A DNA stretch of 64,000 nt from Thiobacillus sp. (GCA_024709425.1 JANJWS010000103.1:28078-92077); one strand, 5' to 3'. Counted from the first letter of the stretch, positions 8,637 to 17,734 are shown. Made by a program: numbers and translations. Notes: a model not told the origin generated them from the sequence alone.

Positions 8637-8927
8637 ATGAATGCACGCACAACCTGGATGTTTGGACTGGCCGGACTGGGGCTTGCCCTGGTGGCACCGG
8701 TTCATGCCGCGCCGAACACTTACCTGGATGGCGCTTTCTTCGCGGCTCGCCAGGAAGTCGAGCGGGATGCCCGCCGCGATGCGCGCGAGCCGCGCCGCGA
8801 CGAGCGCCGCACCCGGAAAGGCGAGGCCGAAGCGGAGACCGAGAACGAACGCGGTTATGGCTATGGCTACGAGCGCCGCAAGGAGCGGCGCGAGGAAGAA
8901 GACAGCCGCTCACGCGGCCGCCGCTGA
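8637..8927 (+). CDS. Small exported, highly charged protein (96 aa)
   Basis: I chose ATG 8637 over the track start at 8553 because it follows a GGAG ribosome binding site and starts a clear Sec signal (WMFGLAGLGLALVAPVHA, cleavage near residue 25). The mature part is dominated by Arg, Glu and Asp runs (RRDAREPRRDERR, ERRKERREEE) with a short GYGYGY motif. It is probably a disordered periplasmic protein. I know no family. It is first in a same-strand group of three exported proteins, with candidate operator repeats upstream. The extreme charge resembles envelope-stress or metal-binding small proteins, but no function can be assigned. Confidence 0.75.
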   Translation: MNARTTWMFGLAGLGLALVAPVHAAPNTYLDGAFFAARQEVERDARRDAREPRRDERRTRKGEAEAETENERGYGYGYERRKERREEEDSRSRGRR

Positions 8928-8961
8928 AGCGGTTTCATACACACAGGAAAAGGAGCCCACC

Positions 8962-9546
8962 ATGAACAAACTGACTTTCAACACCACCCTGATCGCCGCC
9001 CTGCTCGCAGCCAGTGGCGCAGCGCAGGCCGGCCGGGGCCATGATCGTGCGGACGGCTTTGTCACCCGCGCGAAGGTCGTCGCCAGCGTGCCGGTGTACG
9101 AGACGATCAACGAGCCGCGCCGCGAATGCTGGGTCGAGACGGTCGGCTACGAAACCCGCAGCCTCCGCAGCGGCAACAACACCGGGGGCGCCGTGCTGGG
9201 CGCCATCGCCGGCGGCCTGATCGGCTCCACGGTCGGCAAGGGTGACGGCAAGGTTGCCGCCGCAGCCGTCGGCGCCGCCACCGGCGCAGTCGTTGGCGAC
9301 CGCTGGAACGGTAACGGCACCCGCTATGAGTCGCGCCCACAGCAGGTCGAACGCTGCCGCACGCACGACGATTACCGCCAGGTGATCACCGGCTACGACG
9401 TGCGTTACCGCTTCCAGGGCCGCGAATACACCACCCGCCTGCCCTACGATCCGGGCGCGTGGCTCAACCTGAACGTGAGTTTTTCCGTGGCCGAAGACCA
9501 GCGCCCCGCGCGCTGGAACCAGGGCCGCAACGGCTGGGACGACTGA
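8962..9546 (+). CDS. Glycine-zipper 2TM domain exported protein (194 aa)
   Basis: ATG 8962 has a strong AAGGAG RBS; the track start at 8641 is an out-of-frame extension through the previous gene. A signal peptide ends near AAQA. Residues ~75-115 form a glycine zipper (GGAVLGAIAGGLIGSTVGKG...GAATGAVVGD) as in the Rickettsia 17-kDa antigen/2TM family. After it comes a conserved-type C-terminal region with VERCRTHDDYRQVITGYDVRYRFQGREY. Such proteins sit in the envelope and are often linked to stress. It lies 34 bp after the charged small protein and 33 bp before the next exported protein. Confidence 0.85.
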   Translation: MNKLTFNTTLIAALLAASGAAQAGRGHDRADGFVTRAKVVASVPVYETINEPRRECWVETVGYETRSLRSGNNTGGAVLGAIAGGLIGSTVGKGDGKVAAAAVGAATGAVVGDRWNGNGTRYESRPQQVERCRTHDDYRQVITGYDVRYRFQGREYTTRLPYDPGAWLNLNVSFSVAEDQRPARWNQGRNGWDD

Positions 9547-9579
9547 TCGTCGCCCCGCAACCTTGAAAGGAGCATTGCC

Positions 9580-9975
9580 ATGATCCGCAAACTACTCATT
9601 GCCGCCACCTTCGCCACCGCCAGCGTTTCCGGTACGGCGCTCGCCCACGGCGATTCCGGCTACGGCCGCGTCATCGAAGTCGAGCCACGCGTGTCGGTCT
9701 CCTTCGGTACCGGCTATTACGATGGCTTCCGCGTGCTGTTCGAGAGCGGCGGCCAGCGTTACTGGACCTACACGCCGTACCGCCCCGGTCACGTGATCGT
9801 GCTGCCGCCGCCGCATCGCATGCACCCGGTCCACCCCCGCGTCGTGCGCCACACCTACGGGTGGAACGAGCATCGCGGCTGGGACGACCGGCGCGACTGG
9901 CGCGATGATCGGCGGCGTGATCGCCGCGATGATCGGCGGGACGACCGCCGCGACGATCACCGCCACCGCTATTGA
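9580..9975 (+). CDS. Exported protein with Arg/Asp repeat tail (131 aa)
   Basis: ATG 9580 with AAAGGAG upstream. An N-terminal signal peptide ends near ALA-HGD. The middle holds a small aromatic-rich, probably beta region (SFGTGYYDGFRVLF, YWTYTPYRPGHVIVLPPP). The last ~35 residues are WDDRRDWRDD-like repeats ending in HRHRY. The DNA there is itself repetitive (gatgatcggcgg units), so copy number may vary by slippage. No known family. It shares charge-rich character, strand and spacing with the two genes before it, suggesting one envelope-related transcription unit. Confidence 0.78.
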   Translation: MIRKLLIAATFATASVSGTALAHGDSGYGRVIEVEPRVSVSFGTGYYDGFRVLFESGGQRYWTYTPYRPGHVIVLPPPHRMHPVHPRVVRHTYGWNEHRGWDDRRDWRDDRRRDRRDDRRDDRRDDHRHRY

Positions 9976-9999
9976 CGGCGCCGGCTCTGCATCGGGGCG

Positions 10000-11430
10000 T
10001 CAGCCCTTGATGCAGACCAGGGGTTTCAGTTTCGCCACCTTGCGTGCCAGCCCGGCGCGATCGGCCGCTTCGACCACCGCACTGACATCCTTGTAAGCCC
10101 CCGGCGCCTCCTCGGCGACCCCGCGCAGGGAGGGGCTGCGAATCAGCACCCCCTGGCGCGCCAGTTCGTCGACCAGCGCGCGGCCTTGCCACTGGCGCGT
10201 TGCCTGATGCCGGCTCATGGCCCGCCCGGCCCCGTGGCACGCTGAAGCGAACGCACGCGCCCGGCCGGCTTCGGTGCCGACCAGCACGTAGGAGGCCGTA
10301 CCCATGCTGCCGCCGATCAGCACCGGCTGGCCAATATCGCGCAGGTCCCCGGGCAACGCGGGATGGCCAGGACCGAAGGCACGCGTAGCGCCCTTGCGGT
10401 GCACGTACAGGCGCCGCGTCTGCCCGCCGACGGTGTGCGGCTCCAGCTTGCAGGTGTTGTGCGAGACGTCGTAGACCAGGTCGAGCCGGGTGCCCGGACA
10501 AACGTCCGCAAACACCTCGCGCGCGAGATGGGTGATGACCTGGCGGTTGGCGAGTGCGCAGTTGATCGCCGCGCGCATCGCCCCCAGGTACGCCTGCCCC
10601 AGCGACGACCTGATCGGCGCGCAGGCGAGTTCGCGGTCGGGCAGGTCGATGCCGAAGCCCGGTGCCGCGATCACCATCTGCTTGAGAAATTCCGTGCCGA
10701 TCTGGTGCCCCAGCCCGCGCGAGCCGCAGTGGATGCTCACCACCACCTCGCCCACGCGCAGGCGAAACCGGTCGGCCGCCTTGCGATCGTAGAGCTCGAC
10801 GATTTCCTGCACTTCGAGGTAGTGGTTGCCCGAGCCCAGCGTGCCGATTTCGTCGCGCTGGCGGCGCTTGGCCTGATCCGACACCTTGACCGGTTCGGCG
10901 CCTTCCATGCGGCCGTGCTCCTCGATGCGTTCGAGGTCGGCCGCGTGGCCGTAGCCGCGCTCCACCGCCCAGCGCGCGCCGCTGCGCAACATGGCATCCA
11001 TTTCGTGTGCGTTGAGGCGCAGCGACCCTGTGCTGCCGACCCCCGCGGGAATATGCGCGAACAGGCGGTCGGCCAGCCGCTGCCAGACCGGCTCGATTTC
11101 GGCGGCGGTCAGACCGGTGTGCAGGGTGCGCACGCCGCAGGAAATATCAAAACCCACCCCGCCGGCCGACACCACGCCGCCGTCGTCGGGATCGAACGCC
11201 GCCACGCCGCCGATGGCAAAGCCATAACCCCAGTGCGCGTCCGGCATGGCATACGCCGCCTCGACGATGCCCGGCAGCGCGGCGACGTTGGCGAGCTGCT
11301 CGCCCACCTTCTCATCCATGGCGCGGACGAGCGCAGCGTCGGCATAGACCACCGCCGGCACGCGCATGCGCCCCACCGGCGCCATGCGCCATTCGGCATC
11401 CGACACCTGCGTGAAGCGCGCGAGATCCAT
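10000..11430 (-). CDS. rtcB: RtcB-family RNA ligase (3'-phosphate/5'-OH splicing ligase)
   Basis: 476 aa from ATG 11430; the track start adds 15 out-of-place residues. RtcB joins 2',3'-cyclic phosphate or 3'-phosphate ends to 5'-OH ends using GTP and Mn2+. Visible signatures: DAHWGYGFAIGG, GVGFDISCGVR with Asp95 and Cys98 at the canonical positions, GSGNHYLEVQ, SIHCGSRGLGHQIG, the DVSHNTCK metal site and CHGAGR, whose His is the guanylated residue. It follows the Cca-archease fusion by 14 bp in the same direction. Archease is the known activator of RtcB turnover, so the two almost certainly work together. No RtcA or RtcR gene is nearby, unlike the E. coli operon. Confidence 0.96.
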   Translation of the reverse strand: MDLARFTQVSDAEWRMAPVGRMRVPAVVYADAALVRAMDEKVGEQLANVAALPGIVEAAYAMPDAHWGYGFAIGGVAAFDPDDGGVVSAGGVGFDISCGVRTLHTGLTAAEIEPVWQRLADRLFAHIPAGVGSTGSLRLNAHEMDAMLRSGARWAVERGYGHAADLERIEEHGRMEGAEPVKVSDQAKRRQRDEIGTLGSGNHYLEVQEIVELYDRKAADRFRLRVGEVVVSIHCGSRGLGHQIGTEFLKQMVIAAPGFGIDLPDRELACAPIRSSLGQAYLGAMRAAINCALANRQVITHLAREVFADVCPGTRLDLVYDVSHNTCKLEPHTVGGQTRRLYVHRKGATRAFGPGHPALPGDLRDIGQPVLIGGSMGTASYVLVGTEAGRARAFASACHGAGRAMSRHQATRQWQGRALVDELARQGVLIRSPSLRGVAEEAPGAYKDVSAVVEAADRAGLARKVAKLKPLVCIKG

Positions 11431-11444
11431 GATCCTAAAAACCC

Positions 11445-13061
11445 TCAGACGTCGACGACGCACTGCGCGAGCCAACTGCCGGCTGCGTCCTGTTCAACCT
11501 TCAAGACAGTATAGGTCGCGCCCTTGATCTCGACCGCGGGCTGGTGCCGCGCCGTGTCGACCGGTTCGCCCCATGCGGTCGCGTGCAGATGATGGTTTTC
11601 CACATCGACCGTAAACCGGCCGAACAGCATGTGGCGCGCAGCCATTTCCAGGATCAGCGCATTGAGCCAGTCGACCAGCAGCAGTTCATCGTCGGGCGCC
11701 TCGCATTCGAAGTCGACCGCCTGCGTCCTGGCCACCCGCGCGGGATCGGTGACCACCGCCGTCATTGCCAGCGCCGCCTGCTCGAACGCCGCGGCGAGCG
11801 TGGGGCCGACACCGCGCACGCCCATGTCGGCCTCGTGCGGGAAATGCTCCCAATGCACGCGTGCCGCGGCCACTGCCTGCGCACGCGCCTGAAAAATGGC
11901 GGCCTTGATGCGTGCCGGCTCGACACTGCGCGCCACCGCGCCGGCGTCGACCGCCTGCGCGGCGCGCAGCGCCTGCCGCAGATGGTCTGGCGCGGGAAAG
12001 GCACGGGCCTCGTAGCCGGGACGGCCGCGAAAGTCGCATTCGCAGGCCTGCAGAAAATCCTCGAAGCGCTCCGACCGGCGGAACGCATCGACCCGTTCCA
12101 GCAGTTCGACGACGGTACCGGGACGCAGTTCAAGCGCGCGATGAACCAGTCCGTGCTCGCGCGCAACGGCAATGGCGAGGTCGCGGCAGTCGGTCGGCAC
12201 GCGCAGCCGTTCGCACATTTCGCCCACCAGCGCGGCACTCCGCGCTTCATGGCCGATGTGGCGCGGCCACAGTTCGGTGGGCGTCGTGCCCTTGCCGAGA
12301 TCGTGCACGAGCGCGGCGAACCGTACCGGCAGCGTGTGTCCCCGCTGCGCCGCCCAGTCGATCACGCGCATGACATGGACGCCGGTATCGACCTCGGGAT
12401 GGTGTTCGGCCGGCTGCGGCACGCCGAACAGGCGATCGAGCTCCGGCAACAGCCGCGCCAGCGCGCCGCAGTCGCGCAGCACCCCGAACATGCGCGAAGG
12501 CGTCGTTTCCATCAGCCCACGGGCGAGCTCCTGCCACACGCGTTCGGGGACCAGTGCGTCGACCTCGCCGTTGTCGACCATCTGCCGCATCAAAGCGAGC
12601 GTTTCGGGCGCGACCGAAAAATCAGTGAAGCGCGCAGCGAAACGCGCCACCCGCAGGATGCGCACCGGATCCTCGCCGAAGGCGTCGCTGACATGACGGA
12701 ACACGCGTGCTTCCAGGTCGTGCCGGCCACCGTAGGGATCGATCAGCGCGCCGGCCTCGTCCTCGGCCATGGCATTGATGGTGAGATCGCGCCGGCGCAG
12801 GTCTTCCTCCAGCGTGACGTCTGGCGCCGCGTACACGGTGAAACCCTTGTAGCCGCGCCCGGACTTGCGTTCGGTGCGCGCGAGCGCGTATTCCTCGTGC
12901 GTATCGGGATGCAGGAACACCGGGAAATCCTTGCCGACCGGCTGGAAGCCCTGCGCGATCATCTCCTCCGGCGTGGCGCCGACGACGACGTGGTCGCGAT
13001 CGGCCACCGCCCGCCCGAGCAGGCGATCACGCACCGCACCGCCGACGATGTAGGTCTTCAT
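11445..13061 (-). CDS. cca: CCA-adding tRNA nucleotidyltransferase fused to archease
   Basis: A single 538-aa ORF from ATG 13061. Residues 1 to ~400 align with the E. coli-type CCA enzyme: [45 protein letters not shown] and an HD-domain motif HDLGKG. Residues ~403-538 are a complete archease domain: [36 protein letters not shown], an internal [20 protein letters not shown], and terminal CVVDV with the Asp that binds metal in archease. No stop or frameshift lies at the junction, and the Cca part is essentially full length. rtcB follows by 14 bp. The protein should repair tRNA 3' ends while activating RtcB ligation; that coupling is inferred from fusion and context. Confidence 0.93.
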   Translation of the reverse strand: MKTYIVGGAVRDRLLGRAVADRDHVVVGATPEEMIAQGFQPVGKDFPVFLHPDTHEEYALARTERKSGRGYKGFTVYAAPDVTLEEDLRRRDLTINAMAEDEAGALIDPYGGRHDLEARVFRHVSDAFGEDPVRILRVARFAARFTDFSVAPETLALMRQMVDNGEVDALVPERVWQELARGLMETTPSRMFGVLRDCGALARLLPELDRLFGVPQPAEHHPEVDTGVHVMRVIDWAAQRGHTLPVRFAALVHDLGKGTTPTELWPRHIGHEARSAALVGEMCERLRVPTDCRDLAIAVAREHGLVHRALELRPGTVVELLERVDAFRRSERFEDFLQACECDFRGRPGYEARAFPAPDHLRQALRAAQAVDAGAVARSVEPARIKAAIFQARAQAVAAARVHWEHFPHEADMGVRGVGPTLAAAFEQAALAMTAVVTDPARVARTQAVDFECEAPDDELLLVDWLNALILEMAARHMLFGRFTVDVENHHLHATAWGEPVDTARHQPAVEIKGATYTVLKVEQDAAGSWLAQCVVDV

Positions 13062-13076
13062 GGCGGCAGCGCCGGC

Positions 13077-14114
13077 TCAGCGGTGCGCGTGTTCGCGATA
13101 CTGCTCGTAACGCGCCCGCGGACTATCCGCGCCAAGATATTCCGGTGCGACCGCCTCCAGCGCGGCGGGCTGGAAATCGAACACCGCCGGCCAGCCGCCG
13201 GTGCAGACATTGTCGACCAGCATGGCGTAGAAATTGTCGCGGGTCATCAGCTTTTTCCCGGGTTTCAGCTCCAGTGCCCAGGCCTGCAGGTAGGACAGCA
13301 CATCACCAAGGGGAATGATCGGGCGGCGGTGTCCGGTGAGAGTGCCCACGTAACGCACCAGTTCCAGCAACGTGTAGGCGCGCGGACCGCACAGCTCGTA
13401 TGCTTCGCCGATGGTCGCGGGATTGTCGAGGCTGTCGGCAAAGGCGCGCGCGACGTCCTCGACGTGCACCGGCGCGAAGCGCGCACGAGCCCCGGCGAGC
13501 GGGACCACAGGAGCAAGCTTGAGCAGGCCGGCGAACATCGACAGGAAGGAATCACCGCGGCCGAAGATCACCGAGGGGCGGAACACGGTGACGTCGAGCC
13601 CATAACCGTGCACGAACTTCGGGCCGTCGAGGTACCACTTTTCGTGCTCGACATGGCGCCGCCCCGCCTCGCGCACCAGCGCCTCGCCAATGCCCTTGGA
13701 ACGCTGGTAGGCCGAGCGCGAATTGGGGTTGGCACCGAGCGCGCTCATGTGCAGCAGGCGGCGCACGCCGGCTTCGCCCATGGCGTGGACGACCTTGCGC
13801 GGCAGTTCGACATGCACGCGCTGGAAGTCGCCGCGCCGCTCGGACGGCTTGTCGACACGGCCAGCCTTCCCCTCATGCAGGATACCGACCAGGTTGATGA
13901 CGGCATCGAGCCCGCGGAACTGGCGCAGCAGCGTCTGCGGATCGTGCACGTCGGCCTCGACCACCTCGACGGTGGGCAAGAGGATCAGTTCCTTGGCGGC
14001 CTCGCGGCGCCGGCTCAGCACCCGCACGTGGTGGCCGCGCGCGGCCAGCAGACTGACGATATGGGTGCCGACGAAGCCGGAACCGCCGAGAATGCCAATA
14101 CGTTGCGTGCTCAT
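13077..14114 (-). CDS. NAD(P)-binding epimerase, complex I NDUFA9-subunit-like
   Basis: 345 aa, ATG start. The N-terminal Rossmann motif is GGSGFVGTHIV and the SDR-type YxxxK appears as YQRSKG. The atypical extended-SDR body matches the NDUFA9/YfcH-like proteins common in betaproteobacteria. It probably binds NAD(P)H, and its substrate is unknown. It sits 15 bp upstream of the cca-archease gene and 42 bp downstream of slt in the same orientation, so it is likely cotranscribed. Nothing in it suggests RNA repair; its place in the unit may simply be ancestral synteny. Confidence 0.85.
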   Translation of the reverse strand: MSTQRIGILGGSGFVGTHIVSLLAARGHHVRVLSRRREAAKELILLPTVEVVEADVHDPQTLLRQFRGLDAVINLVGILHEGKAGRVDKPSERRGDFQRVHVELPRKVVHAMGEAGVRRLLHMSALGANPNSRSAYQRSKGIGEALVREAGRRHVEHEKWYLDGPKFVHGYGLDVTVFRPSVIFGRGDSFLSMFAGLLKLAPVVPLAGARARFAPVHVEDVARAFADSLDNPATIGEAYELCGPRAYTLLELVRYVGTLTGHRRPIIPLGDVLSYLQAWALELKPGKKLMTRDNFYAMLVDNVCTGGWPAVFDFQPAALEAVAPEYLGADSPRARYEQYREHAHR

Positions 14115-14156
14115 GATGGTCTGCGGAAATGAATCGAATGACTATCGAATCATAGC

Positions 14157-16112
14157 TCAGCCCGCGGGATCGTCGTTGCCCGCAGGCTCCGTCTCGCCCG
14201 CCGGTGGCGCGGCGCCGCGGCGCGGCGGGATGCTGCCGAGCCTGTCCTTCAGCAGCACCGACGGCTGGTTGAAGCGCTGCGCGTAATACATGGCGTTGCT
14301 CAGCACCTTCTTGACGTAATCGCGCGTCTCGGTGAACGGGATCGATTCTACGTACACCGCGCCCTCCATCGGTTGGCTGGCGCGCCAGCGCTGCGCGCGC
14401 CCGGGCCCGGCATTGTAAGCGGCCGTCGCCAGCACCGGCGAGCCGTCCAGGCTGTCGAGCACATGCCGCAGGTAATAGGTGCCGAAGCGGATGTTCGTCG
14501 CCGGGTCCTGCATCTCGCGCGGATGAAAGCGGGAGATGCCGAGACGACGGGCGATCCAGCGCGCCGTGTCGGGCATGATCTGCATCAGACCGGATGCGCC
14601 GACGTTCGAACGCGCGACATTGACGAACCGGCTCTCCTGACGCATCAGCCCGAACACCCACGCTTCATCGATCTGCTGCTCGCGCGCCGCCTGCTGCGCA
14701 AGTTCGCGGTACGGCGCCACGAAGCGCAACTCGAAATCGTGCAGGTCACGCGTACGTTCGGCGGTGTGGATCGCGCGGTCGAACCAGCCCAGCCGGCGTG
14801 CGACTTCTGCCGCAGCGAGCAGTTGGGCGTCGGAGAATTCCTGGATGCTCCAATTCCATTCCTGCGTCGCCTCGCTGCGCAGGCCCAGCTCGTACAGAGC
14901 CACCGCGCGCGCGATACCGGGATGACGGGCCACGGCGTCGATGTCGGCACCGCCGGCCTTGATGTTGATCGCAGGTGCCTGCAGCAGCGGGCCCAGTTCT
15001 TCCTGGGCGAGCTGGCCGTAATAATGGTGCTCGCGCGACAGTGCCGCAAAGACCTGGTTGGCGGGCACGGTCAGCCCCGCGGCCTTCAGTGCACGCGCAT
15101 GCCAGTAGCGCCACACCGGCTGGGTGCGCGCCTCCCCCATACTGTCGACGGCACGACGCACGGCGACCCAGTCGCCCGCCCGCAATGCGCTGCGCGCCCA
15201 CCACTCGCGCTGCGCATCGCTCAACACGACCGCGCCTGCGCGCGCAAACAGTGCAGGCGCCACCGCCTCATGACGGCGCGCTGCCCAGGTGGCGACCAAC
15301 CCCCACGCAAGCTGCTGCTCCGGCACCGTCAACTGCACCTCGCGCGCCTGCAGCGCCGCCGTGGCACGCGCGGTATCGCGCTTCGCGATCTGATTGATGG
15401 CATACAGGCCGATCTCGCGATTGCCGCGGCTGTCGAAGCGCGCGTCCGCGAGCCAGCGCGCGGGATCGCGCACCGCCTGGTCGAGTTGCGAATTCGCCGG
15501 CCGCAGAGCCTCGGGCAACCATGCTGCGACCGCTTTGGCCACCCCTGGATTGCCCGCTTCCAGCGCCAACCGGTAACGTCGCCAGACATCCTCGGGCTGC
15601 AGCAGTCCCTCGCCCCGCAGGTGGACAAACAAAGGTGTACACGCCGCCGGCCGGTCCCGCCCGGTGAACCAGAGGGCGATCGCCTCGCGCAACTGGCTGC
15701 GGTCACCGGCCGCCCACTCCGCACGCCGCGCGTAACACTGATGCGCCACGTCGGGGCGGCGCAGGCGCGCAAATTCCGCGCGGTACGCCGGCCACAGCTC
15801 GCGCCGTCCCAGTTCCTTCAGCCATTCCGCACGCAGCCGCTCGGCCATCCAGCTGCCCGGATGGGCCGCCAGAAAAGCGGCAATCCGGTCGTCGCTCGCC
15901 GCCGGCAGCGCCAGCAGCAATTGCCAGAATTCGACCTGCGGGGCAAGAACGTGGTCGGCGGGCACAGACTGCACCACGCGCGCAAGCTCCGCCGATTTGC
16001 GCGCGACGAACGCCTGCTGCGCCTGCCGCACCGCCTCGTCACCCGGCGCTGCGATGGCCGATGTCCCCGACAACGACCCAAGCAACAGGCAAGCAGCAAT
16101 CCAACTCCTCAT
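14157..16112 (-). CDS. slt: Soluble lytic murein transglycosylase
   Basis: 651 aa from ATG 16112 (MRSWIAACLLLG), similar to Slt70 (645 aa). The 953-aa track ORF is a false extension into ilvA in another frame. A signal peptide ends near AIAA. A long alpha-helical superhelix (TPR-like, residues ~30-440) precedes the SLT domain, with the catalytic Glu in MRQESRF, then SGLMQIMPDTA and ATAAYNAGPGRA. It cleaves the MurNAc-GlcNAc bond in periplasmic peptidoglycan, forming 1,6-anhydro ends. It lies 35 bp after ilvA and 42 bp before the epimerase gene. Confidence 0.95.
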   Translation of the reverse strand: MRSWIAACLLLGSLSGTSAIAAPGDEAVRQAQQAFVARKSAELARVVQSVPADHVLAPQVEFWQLLLALPAASDDRIAAFLAAHPGSWMAERLRAEWLKELGRRELWPAYRAEFARLRRPDVAHQCYARRAEWAAGDRSQLREAIALWFTGRDRPAACTPLFVHLRGEGLLQPEDVWRRYRLALEAGNPGVAKAVAAWLPEALRPANSQLDQAVRDPARWLADARFDSRGNREIGLYAINQIAKRDTARATAALQAREVQLTVPEQQLAWGLVATWAARRHEAVAPALFARAGAVVLSDAQREWWARSALRAGDWVAVRRAVDSMGEARTQPVWRYWHARALKAAGLTVPANQVFAALSREHHYYGQLAQEELGPLLQAPAINIKAGGADIDAVARHPGIARAVALYELGLRSEATQEWNWSIQEFSDAQLLAAAEVARRLGWFDRAIHTAERTRDLHDFELRFVAPYRELAQQAAREQQIDEAWVFGLMRQESRFVNVARSNVGASGLMQIMPDTARWIARRLGISRFHPREMQDPATNIRFGTYYLRHVLDSLDGSPVLATAAYNAGPGRAQRWRASQPMEGAVYVESIPFTETRDYVKKVLSNAMYYAQRFNQPSVLLKDRLGSIPPRRGAAPPAGETEPAGNDDPAG

Positions 16113-16147
16113 GATGGCGAGGGTACCACGCGACGCCTTGCCGCTGC

Positions 16148-17665
16148 TCAGGCGAGGAAGAGCTTGTAGGCGGGGTTGCGCGATTCGTCCCAGTAGCGGT
16201 AGCCGAGGCCGTCGAGAAATTTCTGGAACGCGGGCTTTTCCTTTTCCGGTACCTGGATGCCGACCAGCACGCGCCCATAGTCGGCGCCGTGATTGCGGTA
16301 ATGGAACAGGCTGATGTTCCAGCCACGGCTCATGCTCTGCAGGAACTGCATCAGCGCACCGGGGCGCTCGGGAAACTCGAAGCGGTAGAGCACCTCGTTG
16401 ACCGCTGTCGGCGCGCGCCCACCGACCAAGTGGCGCACGTGCAGCTTGGCCATCTCGTTGTCGGTGAGGTCGACCGCCTCCAGCCCGTGACGGTGCAGCA
16501 GCTCGACGACACGCGTGCTTTCGCCCGCCCCCGGCACCGACAGGCCGACGAACACCCGCGCCTCCTTCGGATCGGAAAAGCGGTAGTTGAATTCGGTGAT
16601 GTTGCGCGTGCCGAGCAGGCTGCAGAAATGCTTGAAGCTTCCCGGTGTTTCGGGAATGGTGACCGCGAGCACCGCCTCGCGCTTTTCGCCCAGCTCGGCC
16701 CGTTCGGCGATGTGACGCAGGCGGTCGAAGTTCATGTTGGCACCGGACGCCACCGCGACCAGCGTCTTCCCTTTCAGCCGGTCGCCGGCGACGGCCGCCT
16801 TGAGACCCGCCACCGACAGCGCACCGGCCGGTTCGAGAATCGAACGCGTGTCCTCGAACACGTCCTTGATCGCGGCGCAGATGGCGTCGTTGTTGACGCG
16901 GATCACTTCGTCCACATACAGCTGCGCGAGGCGGAACGTCTCCTTGCCGACCTTCTTCACCGCGACACCGTCGGCGAAGATGCCGACGCGCGGCAGCGTC
17001 ACGCGTTCGCCGCGGCACAGCGAGCGCGCCATGGCGTCGGCATCCTCCGGCTCGACGCCGATGACCTTGATTTCCGGCCGCAGCCGCTTGATGTAGGCGG
17101 CCATCCCCGCGATGAGTCCGCCCCCGCCAACAGGAATGTAGACGGAATGGATCGGCCCCGGATGCTGGCGCAGCAACTCCATCGCCACCGTCCCCTGGCC
17201 GGCGATGACGTCGGGATCATCGTAGGGATGGACGAACGTCGCTTTCGCCTCCTTTGCCAGCTCCGTCGCATGCGCGCAGGCTTCATCGTAGTTGTCGCCG
17301 TGCAGGATCACCTGCGCGCCACGCGCAGCGACGGCATCGACCTTGATCTTCGGCGTGGTCGCGGGCATCACGATGGTTGCGGTGACACCGAGCTTCTGCG
17401 CGGCGAGCGCGACCCCCTGTGCATGGTTGCCGGCCGAAGCGGCCACCACCCCGCGCGCCAGCTGCGCCGGTTTCAGCAGCGCCATGCGGTTGTAGGCACC
17501 GCGGCACTTAAAGGAAAACACCGGCTGCAGGTCCTCGCGCTTCAACAGCACCCGGTTGTCGAGCCGCCGCGACAGGTTGTGCGCGACATCGAGCGGCGAC
17601 TCCACGGCAACGTCGTAGACGCGCGAGGTGAGAATGCGTTCGAGGTAATCGTCGGGTCGGCTCAT
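16148..17665 (-). CDS. ilvA: Threonine dehydratase, biosynthetic
   Basis: 505 aa, ATG start. This PLP enzyme deaminates L-threonine to 2-oxobutyrate, the first step of isoleucine synthesis. The PLP lysine lies in FSFKCRGAYN, with SAGNHAQG and the phosphate-binding GGGGLIAG. After residue ~325 come two ACT-like regulatory domains (ETPGSFKHFCSLLG and ERPGALMQFLQSM), the arrangement of the isoleucine-inhibited biosynthetic form. It is first in a same-strand unit leading to slt and rtcB and is divergent from rpiA. Confidence 0.96.
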   Translation of the reverse strand: MSRPDDYLERILTSRVYDVAVESPLDVAHNLSRRLDNRVLLKREDLQPVFSFKCRGAYNRMALLKPAQLARGVVAASAGNHAQGVALAAQKLGVTATIVMPATTPKIKVDAVAARGAQVILHGDNYDEACAHATELAKEAKATFVHPYDDPDVIAGQGTVAMELLRQHPGPIHSVYIPVGGGGLIAGMAAYIKRLRPEIKVIGVEPEDADAMARSLCRGERVTLPRVGIFADGVAVKKVGKETFRLAQLYVDEVIRVNNDAICAAIKDVFEDTRSILEPAGALSVAGLKAAVAGDRLKGKTLVAVASGANMNFDRLRHIAERAELGEKREAVLAVTIPETPGSFKHFCSLLGTRNITEFNYRFSDPKEARVFVGLSVPGAGESTRVVELLHRHGLEAVDLTDNEMAKLHVRHLVGGRAPTAVNEVLYRFEFPERPGALMQFLQSMSRGWNISLFHYRNHGADYGRVLVGIQVPEKEKPAFQKFLDGLGYRYWDESRNPAYKLFLA

Positions 17666-17673
17666 GGCGAGGT

Positions 17674-17702
17674 TTGAAAAAAGAGGGCGATACGGCTATC
17701 TT
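17674..17702 (+). promoter_or_regulatory. Predicted sigma-70 promoter for rpiA
   Basis: TTGAAA, a 17-bp spacer, then TATCTT; transcription would begin near 17709, 26 nt before the rpiA ATG. It lies in the 69-bp gap between the divergent ilvA and rpiA starts. Confidence 0.55.
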
Positions 17703-17734
17703 AGCCGGCTGCAACCAAAATCGACGAAGAGATC

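Noticed and set aside
10000-13061. Cca-archease as a sequencing artefact joining two genes
   Set aside because: Frame is continuous, the archease domain is complete to its terminal Asp-Val, and linker residues show no nonsense stretch. Kept as a real fusion, pending reads.
11544-14132. 862-aa plus-strand ORF
   Set aside because: Antisense shadow of cca-archease and the epimerase gene, which both have clear family motifs.
14157-17018. 953-aa version of the lytic transglycosylase
   Set aside because: The first ~300 residues are out-of-frame ilvA; the true start is the signal peptide at 16112.
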